A DNA stretch of 64,000 bases from Fratercula arctica (taxonomy: Eukaryota > Chordata > Aves > Charadriiformes > Alcidae). This document shows positions 27,387 through 40,730 of the stretch, piece after piece. Location: the NCBI GenBank assembly GCA_947846985.1, contig CANTUZ010000011.1, forward strand, positions 29,445,589 to 29,509,588, written 5' to 3'. The notes below the pieces were generated by a model that worked only from the letters and a program-made list of their open reading frames with translations, was not told where the DNA came from and did not search any database. The position numbers and the translations under genes were made by a program. Within the stretch, counting starts at the first letter, position 1. Each line of letters opens with the position of its first letter.

Positions 27387-27432
27387 AAAAAAAAAAAAAA
27401 AAAGAAAACCAAAAAAACCCCCAAAAAAACCA
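27387..27432 (+). repeat. A-rich low-complexity tract
   Basis: Seventeen A residues (27387-27403) followed by A-runs broken by short C and G runs. It is simple sequence, possibly a decayed A-tail, but no retrotransposed gene is recognisable upstream. Confidence 0.75.
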
Positions 27433-30400
27433 ATTTGAAAGTTCTTTCATGAAGTGTATTCATTATATCTTCTGCATAAATATAAAAAATTGAAAATAAT
27501 TACAAAAGTATTTGACTTCAGCGTATTTCCACTTTTTGGAATTATTGTGTAGGCAACACTTTTGTAACTATACTAAATGCTAATTCAGTGGATACTATAA
27601 ATATTAAAAAAAATAAACAGGCTGTGTCTGACTCGAGGTGCATCTTTGCAGGAAAATATTTTCGTATGTATGTTTTGAATCAGTCTGGGTCTTTACCCAT
27701 TCAGGCAGAATGCATTTACATTTGGGACTCTGGCATGTCTTGGCATGGTAGAGATGCAAATAACTATCTACAGAATGCTCATTTCAAATACAGATGGTCT
27801 GAAGTTTCAAAAGCAGCAATTGTAGCTGGCAGCTCTGGGGTATTTTGGAGAGTCTGGTGTTTTCAGGGAAGGGTACTCTGCACTGTAGCATTTCAAAACC
27901 AGAACCTTTAGAAGATACTTACAAATGACTGTCACAAATGACTAGTGATTTATAAAGTTTAGGCCTGTGATTTTTGATCAAGACCTCCTCAAGCACTGAG
28001 AAGCTCCAGGACCACCTCCTCAAGTGTGTCCAACGAAAGCTTTGAAAGCAAATTGACTGCTTTTACACCTTAAATTTGGGTTCCTATGTAATGGCTTTGC
28101 AAGGCTGTTGTCAGTGTTACATAAGCAATAAAAATCTGGCTGTCTGTTTGATCTACATAGATTTTAAGCCACTTCCAATTACTTGCAGCTTGTTTAATGT
28201 GGAGTTAAATCTTTAACTTCTGGTGACAAATAACGTTCTGAATTAGGTAACGAAGAAGCTGTGTAGAAAAATGATTATAGCAGTAATGAAATGTGCTTGG
28301 TTTTCTAACTGTACTCATTTGCAAGTTTTTTCTTTCTTTGTCTGTTCGCTTAATTGATTGCGTGACAGGATAGTTCCTGGGACATGTCAACAGCAAACCG
28401 CCAACTCTACCTGCTCAGTCTGCGATGTCACAGATGTCATTGTGGTACTTTATCACTTCACTTCTTGGGCAGGAGAGCAGAAGTTCACTGTAGCTCTCTG
28501 CTGAAAGTAATCCACTCTTAATTTTCAATTTTCTTTGTTGTCTTTGTTGTCCCGTTTCTTCTTTCATCAGGCTAGGACAGTTGAGAGCTTTATGAAAAGT
28601 TTGTTGCATGGAGCACACATGACTAATATGGGTGGCCAAGGTCAGAGCCTCAGATGTTTTGTTCTCTCTATCAACACCTTTTCTGCACTGCTGGCTGAAG
28701 CTTTTCTCTAGAGCTGCACTGTATAGAGCTATGAAACAACCCACTCCTAGGGGAAATTATTTTATTTCGCAGGATGGTTCAGGTTCATCACTGATATTCT
28801 TCTCTTCTTGCCAGGTCCCTTGTCCCTCTGCAGTTTTCCTAGGTTACAAGCACATTGGCAGTGCTTTGCCCTGGGGATGGTGGACCTTTATGCTTTATTC
28901 TGTCTTCTGGTTTGGCCTTTTGGGACACCATACAGGCTGCCTTGAAGGGTGGAGCATTTCATTTTCTGCAGGTCATTGTTCTGTGACATACTAGGGTTTT
29001 GTTTAAATCTGCCTTCTAATAATGTTCCCTATGCTGAAAACCCAGGAAATTGTTGATATTTCAACTTTGCTGCAGGCTGCAAGTGAGTAGAACCTAACCT
29101 CAATTTAGTAGCTGCTGCTTAAAAATTCTTTCAGCACATGCAGAGTTGGTTCTGCAAAAGTCAGTTGAGGTAATGTCAGAAAAGCAGTTTGGTGTTCATC
29201 AATTGAAAGAAAAGACGTGATTGTAGCTATTCAGTTTCGGATCGGTGGTAATAAAGTAAAAGAATATTATTGTGTGCGTTATCTGATTTCATTTCTCATG
29301 TATCCAATATGTTTGGCTTAAAAGCTCTGGTTCAGATGCTGTGCATCCTATTTACTTTGAAGAAAAACCTATTGATATCAGAACAGCTACATTTGTGATG
29401 AATTTGAAAAACAGTCTTCCCTTGTGAACCAACAGGAATTTGTATATACAAAGAAAAGAAAAAAATAGATTATATTAAAAAAAAAAGTGCTGAAAAAGAA
29501 AATAAGGAACAGTATAGATTCATATGGATTTGTTTAGGACACATGCTGGAGGTAATGTTTCTTAGGGGGGGTAAAATTGGAAAACAATGAGTATGGTTGA
29601 TAATTACTTTTATATCCTTAATTTAAATGAAATACCACTTTGTGATAAATGACAACACCAACAGAAACAATTAGCAGTGTTTTGTCAGTAATTTAGCAGG
29701 CAAAATGCTGTTTTTTCACTAGTTGTTGGGAGTTAAAATATTGATGAGGTTTATAACATCGCTAATATACAAAGAGTAACCTTTATCCTCCTTTTTGTTA
29801 ACATTTGTTTTTTTTAAGATATAACCATTTTTTAAATTTTTACTGTGGAATTGTTAAAAGTCAACCACTGGGATTTTATTAACAACCAAAAATAGTGTTA
29901 CTGATTTCGGCTTTGCACTGTTAGCAGGCAACACAGGATTTGAACTCTTTTCCCTCTGTCCCCAGCCAGGTGACTAATTACAGTACGACTCGTAGGAGAA
30001 AAGCGCGAAGGTGTGTATCCAGGGTGAATCAGATCATAAATTCAAGTCTTGAAATTGCCTTGTAGGACGCACACCCATGGTTTTATTGGATAGGTAAAAC
30101 TTGAAACATGAAACAGTTATTTCATTGTACAGCCTTAATCAGCTAATTAGTTACAGGCCTCTTAAGTAAAGATCTTCAGGAAATACTTAAATCTATCCCC
30201 TCTTAATTGATGAAAATGTGCACTTATGTGAGATTACTTAGAAAATTGTCATCTTCTTTCAGACTTCATCTATTTTCTCTAGCAAAATAGGGTAGTTTAG
30301 TTTAAATACCCAGCGAACTCTTAAAAGCAATTCTGAAAGGCAAAATGGACAAATAGTTACGACTGTCTTTGAGGTAGTGTATCCTGCGAAATGATTGTAG

Positions 30401-30664
30401 CTGTGTTCTTACGAGGAAGCGTCTGTGGAGAGCTGTTTTGTACCCAGGTTGCTGCCAAATATTTTCTACTATTGTGTGTCATGTCCTAGCTTGGATTGAA
30501 TCAAGTAGACCATGCTGCAGGTTCTTGAAAATCTAAAGCAAATGCCAGTACGAAATGCCCAATGGGATACCAAGAAAAGAAAATGCAAGCAGTGGACTTT
30601 GTGAGTTGACTCACTGCTTAATGTATGTATGCTTTGATTGCACCAACTGCTACTTTTATTTATA

Positions 30665-30700
30665 CATACATATATATATATACACATATATATATACACA
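30665..30700. repeat. (TA)n/(CA)n microsatellite
   Basis: Alternating TA with interspersed ACA units over about 36 bases. Simple repeat in intron 2. Confidence 0.8.
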
Positions 30701-31130
30701 TCTCTTTTCTTTCCAGGAAGAAATAATATGAGTGCCAAGCCTCACTTTCCTGTGTCCCCAACGATGTACCTTACAAGATTAGTGATTTAAACCAGATTGA
30801 CTTTAATACAGAATTTCAGTTATTCATAGTAACAGGAAAATCCACAAATTGCTCAATAACAGAGAAGCTTTTTACAAAAGGAACACCCTATTTCTTACAC
30901 TGTGACATACTGTCTAGACATTGATATAGATTTGGCATTGCTCCTTCATGACTGAGCAGTAAGATATGGCAGTAATTACATCTGGCTTGATGCAGGTTGG
31001 TGAGACGTGTTAGACCTACCTACTTGTAATATGTTATGAAAGTGTAGATTTTGGGAAAAGATTGTTACACTGGGAAGCAATTTGTTGAGCATTCTGTTCT
31101 CTTTGAATAGCGAAATTTATAAGGTGTCTC

Positions 31131-31166
31131 TATATATCTATCTGTATATGTGTACATATATATATT
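31131..31166. repeat. Degenerate (TA)n/(TG)n tract
   Basis: TATATATCTATCTGTATATG followed by TGTACATATATATAT. An imperfect simple repeat with no other feature. Confidence 0.7.
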
Positions 31167-34100
31167 ATTTTGTAATGTGTATCTAAACAGTCAGACCTGT
31201 GAAGTTCTTGGTTATGTATCCTTCTTGCTAAGTGCTTTTAGGTTATATTAGCACTAACTGAGGTTACAGGCCTGACTTTAATTGAATATTTCTGTATTTA
31301 TTTATGCAAACAGCAGTCAATTTGAGCTCTTTTTTAATAAAAAAAAAAGACAAAAGAGAGAATTTTCCCCCCCACTTTTATCCCTTCATTCACCATAGTT
31401 TTTACATTCTGCATATTCCATTTTACTTTTTTTAGGTTAATTAAAGCCTTATGCTAGTAGATCTGCATATATGTGTGTGTATATAGAAGTAGTACATAGA
31501 TGTTAGGGGGAAAAATATTTCAGTGAATATGAATTTGAAAGGATGTTAGATTTTCTTCTTTTTGGCTTATCTTCAGTATAGCCTCAAAATGTCTTCCCAC
31601 TAAAGATGAATTTGACAAAATAGCACTCTTGAGAATTGACAGAGACCATAGTATACAGTATCTTTGAATGCAAGAATTCTGCAGACTTAAAGATAGGTGT
31701 ATTTTGAAAGGGCTACAGTCCCAATGACTTCAGAGTAGTTCATTGGTGCCTAAGTTTATAACATATTTTCTTCCTAATGCTTTGTGTTTAGCAGAGTTTC
31801 TTGTTAATATTATCCTCAGGAGATGTGCAGAAGATACGAAGCATTTATATTATGAGTGACCATGTTGACGCTGACTGCGCTAGAGGTGAATGTCGCTTTC
31901 CAGGTATCCAGGGCCAGTGCATGCTCTGCCTGTCTGGATTCTCATGCCAGACAGTGAAATACCTCTGCTCATCAGTTTGACTTCCAGCAATGGGCAGTAG
32001 TAAAAGGAGTGATTCAAGGCGCTTCTAAGGAAATTTCTCCTCTTATGTATGTTTTATTCCAAAATAGTCCGGTGAGGCAGGTAGCCTTGTTATTTCAGTT
32101 TTACAGTAAGATGTAAATTTTATCTAACTTCAGGTGCTCCCAGATCTAATTGCTCTACAGTCAGCACATAGACAAATCATAATTAAGGGCAGGAAGGCAG
32201 AAGGTGTCTGGTAGGGGATCGTTTAGAGCAACAGCTTAAGTTTCATTTATTTGGAGTAGGATTTCTCAATTGCAGTTGCATGCCTATGTTGGACGGTGTG
32301 AATTCTTACTCGCTGAAAAATGACAAGGTCCTCTAGTAAGTTGACAGGCTCCCAGATCCCAGCCTGGTCTCTGACACATGGATGTGATTTCTCTTGCTGA
32401 CACAGGTCTGCAGATACTTACGGCTGGGTAGGAACTAAAACTGTTAACAAATACATGTGATAGGTAAAGATGAAGAGTGTCAGAATCACAACACAAATTG
32501 TGCTACACAGATCTTCATACAAGCTGTTGTTATGAAGTTCCAGGTTCAGAAGAAAGATCTTAGTGATGATTTTTGGGGCATACGCTGTGATTAACTGTAA
32601 CATCCAGGGGCTAGCATGGACCAGAAATGTGTGAATGGGGAAAACGCTGAGGAAGTATTTGGAGCTTCCTGGACATCTGCAGACATTCCAAAGCATCCAT
32701 ACAACCATACGTATTTTTATGGGGTTTTTTTTTTTAGTGCCTAAAGATTAGAAAATAACTTTTAATTGTTATTTATGAAACACCATATGGCTCTCTGTAA
32801 ATTTGGCTTCTCATGGAATGAGGAAAATGAAATTAATTGGAAATCACACTCAGAAATCTATTATTAAGTTAATAGAGCTAACAGCTTGTCCAGTGTCCTC
32901 ATACAGAGCATGTTGTAGCTGTGTACAATAACAAGCAAATCTTTATGAATCCACAAAGAAATCTAAGGGGCAAAGAGAGGCCTAGACAAGAAGAGAAGCT
33001 GCATATATTGGTACAGTGCATGGTCATGAACGGTTCAGCTAACAAGCTAGTGGTTAAAATCCAGGATAACAGTTAATATTTTCTTCTAGGTTCATGAATT
33101 AAAGGCTCATCTCAGGGGATAAAAGGCTTTTGTCCCATTTTTTGGTTTCATCTTCTTTCATAAAGCTAGGCAAGTAGGAACTTGTTTGGCCCACCCAACT
33201 AAGTTATTGCAAGCTTGTGTCTCTTTTGTGGCTTCTGTTCAATGAGTAGTGGTAACAGTTTAAAGGCTTTTTTTATTTTTTTTTTCCTCTTCTCTTACCC
33301 TCTCCTAATACGCCGTGAGTCTTCAGAGCTGAAACTGTAAAGTTTGCATTATCTTGCTTCCACCAAACAGTCAAAATTCAGTATTAAAGACTGTCAATAC
33401 TATGGTGTTTAAAAAAAAGAAATCACCAAGATGAAAGATTGTAAAAATTACCAAGCTATGAAAAGCAGTGAGACTTTTTTTTTTTTTTGGCGCTTATCTG
33501 GAACATTCCCTAAATTGCCTTTCTCCAATGTTTTTGAAAAGTGTCTGCAGATGGTGTGATATTAAGAAAAATATCACAGAACAAAAAAGAAATCTAGAAA
33601 AAATATCTAAAGGAGTTTATTTTTCTTAGAAGGTTAATTAATATTGGCAGGGATGCATCGTTAAGGATGCATTTTGAATGGTTTTATGTTAAATATCTTG
33701 GCGTACCGCATGCATGTGAAGGAATTGTATATGTTGAGTAACTTTGTGGGGCTGTAAAATGAACATTGTTCAAGGAATAAAGATTTGACACTTGGTCTTC
33801 TAAACAAAATTTTTTCAGCTTTGAATCTAAATTCACCAGTGTATCATTGATCGGTGAGGTGTCCTTTTTATGGAATAATTAAGTCTGAAATATTGAATTA
33901 AATATTAAAAGACTCTTATAATGGGTCACCTCCTAACCCTTTTCCAATATTAGATTTTGGCAATTGCTTCTATTTCACATATGCAATGAGTAAACAAAAA
34001 TAAGAGAAGGATGATAGTACATAGTCTCCCTTGTTAGTTGTGCTTAGTGTATTACTGGTATTATCTGACATTAAGGTATAAACAGTTGTGCTTACCACAG

Positions 34101-34977
34101 ACAAAACTTCATCTGCCTACAGTAGTTAATATTTACCAGTTGCCAGAGGGCTAAAATATTTCTTTTTGTACTGCTTAATGCAGTAGGGGTTTTTCTTAAA
34201 TGAAAAGCTAGATACCGTGAAAACTATCATCAATAACCTTAGAAGGACTTTAAGCAAACTGTGCAGGAAAATATATCCAGGAATAAATGTTTATTATTCT
34301 GGTTGCGGTGTTTCTATGTCTTAAATAGGTATTTCTCCATTTATTTTTGTATTCCATTGTCTCTTGTCATCTTTAAACCTTTATGTGGTGAGCTTTCTCT
34401 GTCTGTTTCAAACTTGGGTAACTCTCTTTTCTTGATCTGGAGCTCTAGAAATGAACGAGCTTTTGCCCAGAATTTCCAATTAGCTAACCTCCACTTGACA
34501 AGAATGAAACATCAGAACCAATTCAGATAGTTTTCTTCTTCTTGCTTTTTCTTTTTCTCTCTGAGTGAAATTCATTGCTACTCCAGATGGCCAGAGACAT
34601 ACCTGTTCATCACGTAAGTCCCAATTATATCTGCAAAAGAACTTAAATGTCACATAGCCTTGTGCAAACCCTCTGCCCAGCCTCTCTGTTACTAGATTTT
34701 ACTCCTGCATCTGGATTTTACACCTGCTATTGGTTGTCTGTTAGAAGCCGTGCTGGAAAAAGATTATTTCTTTAAAATGAGATAGTGTTTATTTTCATTG
34801 TAGGGTCAGCGATTCTTTCCTTCTTCAAATAGAAAATACCTCAGTAAATGAGACTACATTTGAGTGGTAAATACTGTGGTCTTAAAAATTTCCTGTTTTA
34901 AGTATGTCATTCCTATGCTTAAGTAGTTTTTTTAACATGCAGAAGGTTAAGGGAGGTGCGTGTTTTTAATGGTTATT

Positions 34978-35007
34978 GGGTTTTTTTGGGAGGGGGGCGT
35001 TGTGGGG
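34978..35007 (+). other. G-quadruplex-capable run
   Basis: Four G-runs at 34978-34980, 34988-34990, 34992-34997 and 35004-35007, with intervening lengths 7, 1 and 6, meet the usual G3+N1-7 rule. The G-rich strand is the sense strand, so both DNA and pre-mRNA could fold. Function is unknown. Confidence 0.6.
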
Positions 35008-35824
35008 ATTTTGGTTGGCGTTATTTTGGCGGGGCTAGCAAATCAGTGTCATTTTTTACTCTTGCTTCAAAATTGGGGCCAGGAATCAAGGGTGTATATA
35101 AAATAGCTGCTCCAAAGTAATACTTTTCTGACTTTTTGTCTTTAGCACTACTGAGGCAGACGTACATTCTTGTATGTGATCATTTTCCCATCCAGATGTT
35201 TCCCGGATAATGACCAGTCTGGCATGATTTTCTTCAGAGGCTCAATAAATTATTTCAGCAATACAATGAAAACTTTGTACTTAATTCCACCACATAAATT
35301 AGATAATGAATTGGACTACTGGAGGACATTTCAGTACTATTGGGCTTGATTGAGATCAAAATACTGCCACATTTGCTATTCTTTTGCATGTTTCTAGTTT
35401 TGGGTGTGGAATGATTTATCAATGGTCTGAGCAGCAGAATGTGTGGTATCTAATGCAGCCCTACACAGTGAAACAAAAACTAAGGGATAAGGCTAAGAGG
35501 TAGAGCAGAATTGTTTAATGGTAACTGTCTCTGGGAGGGAAATGTTAATTTGCTAAAAATGTAAATTTTCTGCTAAGAGCTGTTCGGTGTTTTCATCGCT
35601 TTGGGTAAAAATGCAAACCATAGAAGAGCTTTAGGTTTGGACCTTCATTAACAAATCCTTCACGAAACATGTCAAAGCCCCACTCAGGGAAAATTTTTAC
35701 GCATGCACTCAAATGCCAAGCTGGCATTAATGTATGCTTAAAATTAAGCAGATAACTACCTGTTTGATGAAAGCATCAGTATTGTGTCACTGTAAGTTCT
35801 CGTAAAGAGGAGAAATGACCAGTG

Positions 35825-36060
35825 CTGATGTGACGTCGAAGCAGGGGCGTCCCCTGAGTGGTGCATGCACATGTTAGGCCCTCGGGTCAGTTTGGGTATT
35901 TACAAGGCAGTAAGAGGCGATGAAATCCTCTGAAGGGACTTAGTCCTGCCCTAGGACTGGCAGAAATTGGATATAAAGCTGCTCCACCTTCAGATGCCTT
36001 TTAGCGTGTGGCCTGTTCCTCGTGCTTTTGGAGGCTGGTGATTGTGTGCCCAGACACCAC
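35825..36060. promoter_or_regulatory. CpG-denser patch with CRE-like and TATA-like motifs
   Basis: TGACGTCG (35831-35838) is one base from the palindromic CRE TGACGTCA. It is followed by several CpGs, an inverted repeat AGTCCT/AGGACT at 35942-35958 and TATAAA at 35972-35977. The composition stands out in AT-rich intron 2. Promoter or enhancer activity is inference only; no transcript can be deduced here. Confidence 0.25.
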
Positions 36061-38245
36061 TGTGGGATGTGCTCCAGATTTCTTTTAGCTTTGCCCTCTG
36101 TTTTAACGGTTATTTTTTAAGGATCTTGCCGGGCATAGCAGGCCTGTATATAAAGACTGTGCTTGGCAAAGGACTAATTATCAAGCCCATATTTGAATGC
36201 GGTTCACCTGCCACATATATTACATTATGAATTTGTTAACACTTCTTAAGTAATGGTGGTAATGTTATCTTTATTCTCTGCATTTTTACTTGCTTTTTTA
36301 CCATGTGAATTCCCTAGTTCTTTACTTAGGTTTCTTATTTTGTGCTCCATGTTTCAAGTATCTTCTACTACAACAACTCTTATAATTTAAAGTGAATTAT
36401 GAAAAAAATGTGTTACCCAGTTTTTGTATTTTCTACACGAAGTACAGTTTTTTCAAAATAATCTCTGCAGTTCAATAATGGATAAAAGAATTAGAATCAG
36501 TCAGAGAAGACTTTTTGTCTTTTTGTGTCTTACACATAATCACAAAGAATGAAATTTTGAAAGCGTTCCAGGAAAACAGGTGTGTGTATTGTTGCAGCTA
36601 GGGGCGAGAACAGTGTTTGTTCTTAATGACTGCTTGACTTCAGTACTACAGATTGCATAAAACCTGTTCTCTGAATTGCATTAAAACAAATGGTGTTATG
36701 GTATTCAATCAAGAATTTAGGACATGGTTGAACTGCCTGAGTATGCTAATTTTAAAATATGTTTTATTAAAAAAAAAAGTTTGTAGGGTATTTTGGCAAG
36801 GAAAACTTGCAATCCCTGTAAGCTTTAAAAGGTGAAGATGCAAAGAAAACTGACAGTATATTTATTTCAATATAACCTTTTTTTTGTAGTTTAGGGAAAA
36901 GGGAAGGGTGGAGAGAAATGACTTGTTAAAAATCTGGTAAAATGTAAATTTTTTTAAATGACAGTGGTTTTAGAAAGCAAGTCTTGTGATGTATCTATGT
37001 ATATTTTATATTTATAAGGAAAACAGGTACATTCCAAGTCTACTAAACCACATGATTTTGCATGCCCAAATTTCTCAGTGCATAACAGGTTATCCCGAGA
37101 AGCTTCCATGGTGGTGTCAGGTAATAGGAATCACAACTAATACACAAGGGAAAAGGTATTCTTTGCTTGCTTTTACAGTCTTAAAGTGAAATCATCAGAA
37201 AAGGAGAAAATTAATACTGACTTGGGTGTATTATAAAGACTATTATGAAGGCTAAAAGTTGCAAGAATAAACTGGTGGGTATAATGATGGAAGAACACTG
37301 TATTAGTTTGCATGGGTTTTTCCATTTCGTTCAGTATTTACTATGCAGCGTGCTGCAGGATGCCAGGTTGACATTGCTGATTACAGAAAGTGATCTTCTC
37401 TGTTTCACCCATAGAATGGATGTTGCCTGAGAGCTGGCAGAAGGAGGTTTTGCTCACTTGTCAGTAGACTTCAGTGCTTTTCCACCAAATAATGAACTTA
37501 TTCCCCTCCTTATGGAATTTTCAAAGCATGTCTCCTCTTGAGTTTGTAAGCAAATGTGACAAATAGTAGTTTTTCTAAACCCTATGTCTATTAGTGAGGA
37601 AATCTATGTAAAAAATAATGAGAACTTAGGTTGAAAAGAGAAACTGTTAAAGGCTGGAAAATATCAGAAATAAGATATCCCGTGGAGTTTTAAACAAGCA
37701 CATACAATGACCAATTTTAATGTGAGAACTGATTTTTTGGATCCCTACCTTAATATGCTTATTTTTCTGTGCATTCTAGTGATGCTGCTGGATCTATTGA
37801 GGCTCCGTTTGCTGTATAAGAAATTTATCAGGTTTAACTTAAATGTAGGACGTGTGAATACTTGATTTCTTTTGCTCTGAGAAGGCTTAAGAGCGCAATA
37901 TTAAGAGTGAGCTTTAGCTTAGCTGATTTTATCTAGCTTTAAAATTTTTATCACCGGTGAAGTGTGTAGTAATGGTTATGAAAGCAATTAATAACGGTAG
38001 TGACAGAATCAAGAGACTGACTAATTTATCATTATAGATTTTAATGAGGCTTATAATCTAGCAATAAATATACAATATATTCAAAAGTATGGAGTTATAA
38101 AAAGGATGATTTATTTAACTTTAATTCTAAACTAGTCTGAAAACCAAAGGTTGTAGAAACTAGGCATGTAAGAACATAATTCTTTGTGGTGTTACAGAGC
38201 AGAATGAAAATAACAGACAAAGGGAGTTTAAATTAAAGGTGGGGC

Positions 38246-38265
38246 GGGGGGGGGGGGGGGGGGGG
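38246..38265 (+). repeat. Poly(G) run (20)
   Basis: Twenty consecutive G residues preceded by GGTGGGGC. It is unusually long for a G homopolymer and can form a G-quadruplex; its exact length is prone to sequencing and assembly error. Confidence 0.85.
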
Positions 38266-40711
38266 AAGTCAATTGTTTAACTTCATTCTAAAGGCCTTTA
38301 AGCACACCAGTAGTTTTGTAGATGTGGGAGGTATCTTCTTGTGGACAGCTTCTATTTCCCATCTCAATCCACTTACTTGGCAGAGCGTGGGAACTGTCTC
38401 AGGCGCTGCATCCCTGGAGTGCTCAGAAGGTGGGGAACAGTGGAAGTGGTAGCAATTACTTGCTCCTTGGGAAAAGCTGTCTTAGATTTCAGAGTAAGTT
38501 TGTGTAAAGAGACCCAAATGTGAAAAGTTATTACAGCAACTTTAAGATTCAGTGTTCAATTTGGGAATTAGGCTTTCTTGCCGTTTTTTGTTATTGTATT
38601 ATGTTTATTATGATCTTCCTTATAGCTTTTCTTCTTCTCCCTTCTTTCTTGTGCTGAAGCAAGTATACCAGAGTGTCTCTGGACAGGAATATTGTTAAAA
38701 AGTAATAAGCACCTGACATTATCTTGCCTGAGCAGTAGAACAGGATGGCTGAAATTTGGAAAATTAATTATAGCCAGTCTTTCCCAAAGGGAAGCTAGAA
38801 ACTCAGGTGGTAGTAGTGGCAGCATTAGAACAAGAAAGAAGCAAGCAACAACGATAGAACAGAACAGATGAGACCCCAAAAAGTAGGTCTCCTTACTGTT
38901 GAATCAGCTGGGGGTAGGTAAAAGAAACCCAAACCAACCCAGACTTGACCCTTTTGGGGCTTGTAAGGGGAACCCCATGTTTTGGAAGATAAACTGTGAG
39001 CTGCAGAGCTGCAGTTTGGGAGAGGTTATCGAGAACCCTTACAAGACACCTGAGCATTTGTGTTTTTGCATCAACACTGGTGAGGAAAATGAATCAGGAA
39101 TGGCTAGTAGGCAGTCTGGGTCTTCATAGTTCTCGTGCTATCTAAAATGAAGTATAATTGCTGTCAGAAAATGTCTGTAATATCTGCCTTGTTTTCCTTA
39201 ACTCCCATGTTATGAAAGGTTAATTATAAAGCAGAGTGGGGGAAGTTGCTTCGGAAAGGGAAACACTGAATTTACTGCTGTGTTTTAGGAAATCCATGTC
39301 CAGCGTAGGTGGCTGGGAGGTGGAATCGGTCATCCAGTGGGGGTCCCAGCCAGTCCTTAGCGGAGTAATGTTCTAGACAACCATGAAAAAGATGGTGGCT
39401 AAAGTTTGATGGGCCAAAGGGAAACTTAAAGTTGCACATGTCCAAGCATAACAGTGTCTCGTGTCCCTCAGAGGTGTCTTACCAGGTAAATACATCATGA
39501 GATTGGCCTCTGCTTCTTTGTAGTGGTGGAGAATTTGGGGGAGGTTGCAGATTCATGTACGCCATCTAGCTCTTTCAGAACTTTGGGAAGGAGGATGTTC
39601 TCGAAAAGCTCTGCTCATCAAGCCCAGTTTAATGACTTTAGGTAAAGAAGGGTGACTAGCAAAGTTCTTGAAATTAGTTAATATCTACGTGGTCACACTG
39701 GGCTGGGGTCCTCCTGTGCCAACTGGAGGACAGAGGGATCTCATCAACGGCTGCAGCTCATCTGTGTTTATTAACTCAGTGTTTATGCTCACATTTGGGT
39801 CCGTAAGGAGACAGTGCTTCTGTAGGACGTTCATGTGGCATGTCCTCAATTTGTCTTCATTGCACTGCTCCCATGACACTGCGTTGCTTCTATCTATTTT
39901 GCAATGTGTACTGAGTTCATTGCAAGAGAGATTGGCGCGTTTTCCAGTGACGCTTTGCTGCTGCTGCAGTACTTACACTGCTGCTAGGGTTTGGAGTCAG
40001 CCCTTCTGTGATCGCTTGCCTTATACTGGGGTAAAAATACACTAATGTAATACTGAATCGGGTTCTGCATTTTTAAAAGAGGTACAGACGCTAATTAATT
40101 TTCACAGGGCCCCTGCAGCTAGAGAAGCCAAACTGCTGAAAGTCGCATGGTGAGACAGAAATGTGATTAGGATTTCATGCGGGACCTCCTCCCTTTCAGT
40201 CCCGTGCTGTAATTCTGTAGTGTAGGCTGCCGTGCCAAAGTACTCCTGAGTACTCTCAGGAGATAGAAAATCTTTTGTTCATAAACAGGCAAGAGTGAGC
40301 CTATTGCCGTGCAGTCCTACATTGTCTGTTCTTTACAGTAGTTTATTTTTGATAAGCTACAGCACATTTTAATGTAATTGTTAACACGGCTAATTTGCAA
40401 TCACACAGTCGTATCAATAATAATGGAAAGTTGTTCACAGGTAATAAATTAGCATACCATATCACTATGGCTCTCAGTATAGAGTTTCACGATCAAGAAT
40501 TCAGTGGTTAAATATACACAGCAGTGGGCTGAGAACAAGCTGTTCATTTTTACTGCAAGCAGTACCAGTGGACCAGAGTAATCATAGCTCCCAAAAGCAG
40601 GACTGATTTTATTGATTTTAAATAGGCTTTCATTATAGAGCTAAGCCTGTTAGAATTGCAAGGAGTCTCACTGCCGTTTGTATGCACAGCGCTGACTGAA
40701 GGCAGGGAGAC

Positions 40712-40730
40712 GCGTTGCGGAATGCAACGC
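40712..40730. repeat. CpG-containing hairpin
   Basis: GCGTTGC, a 5-base loop GGAAT, then GCAACGC: a perfect 7-bp inverted repeat. The context gives no terminator or RNA-gene role. Confidence 0.6.

Noticed and set aside
28632..28994. 120-codon + strand frame with hydrophobic, Trp-rich stretch
   Set aside because: It begins on GTG, has no homologue I recognise and sits inside intron 2 without exon signals.
39668..40045. 125-codon Cys-rich + strand frame
   Set aside because: No ordered cysteine pattern or signal peptide, and it begins on a non-ATG codon; likely random.
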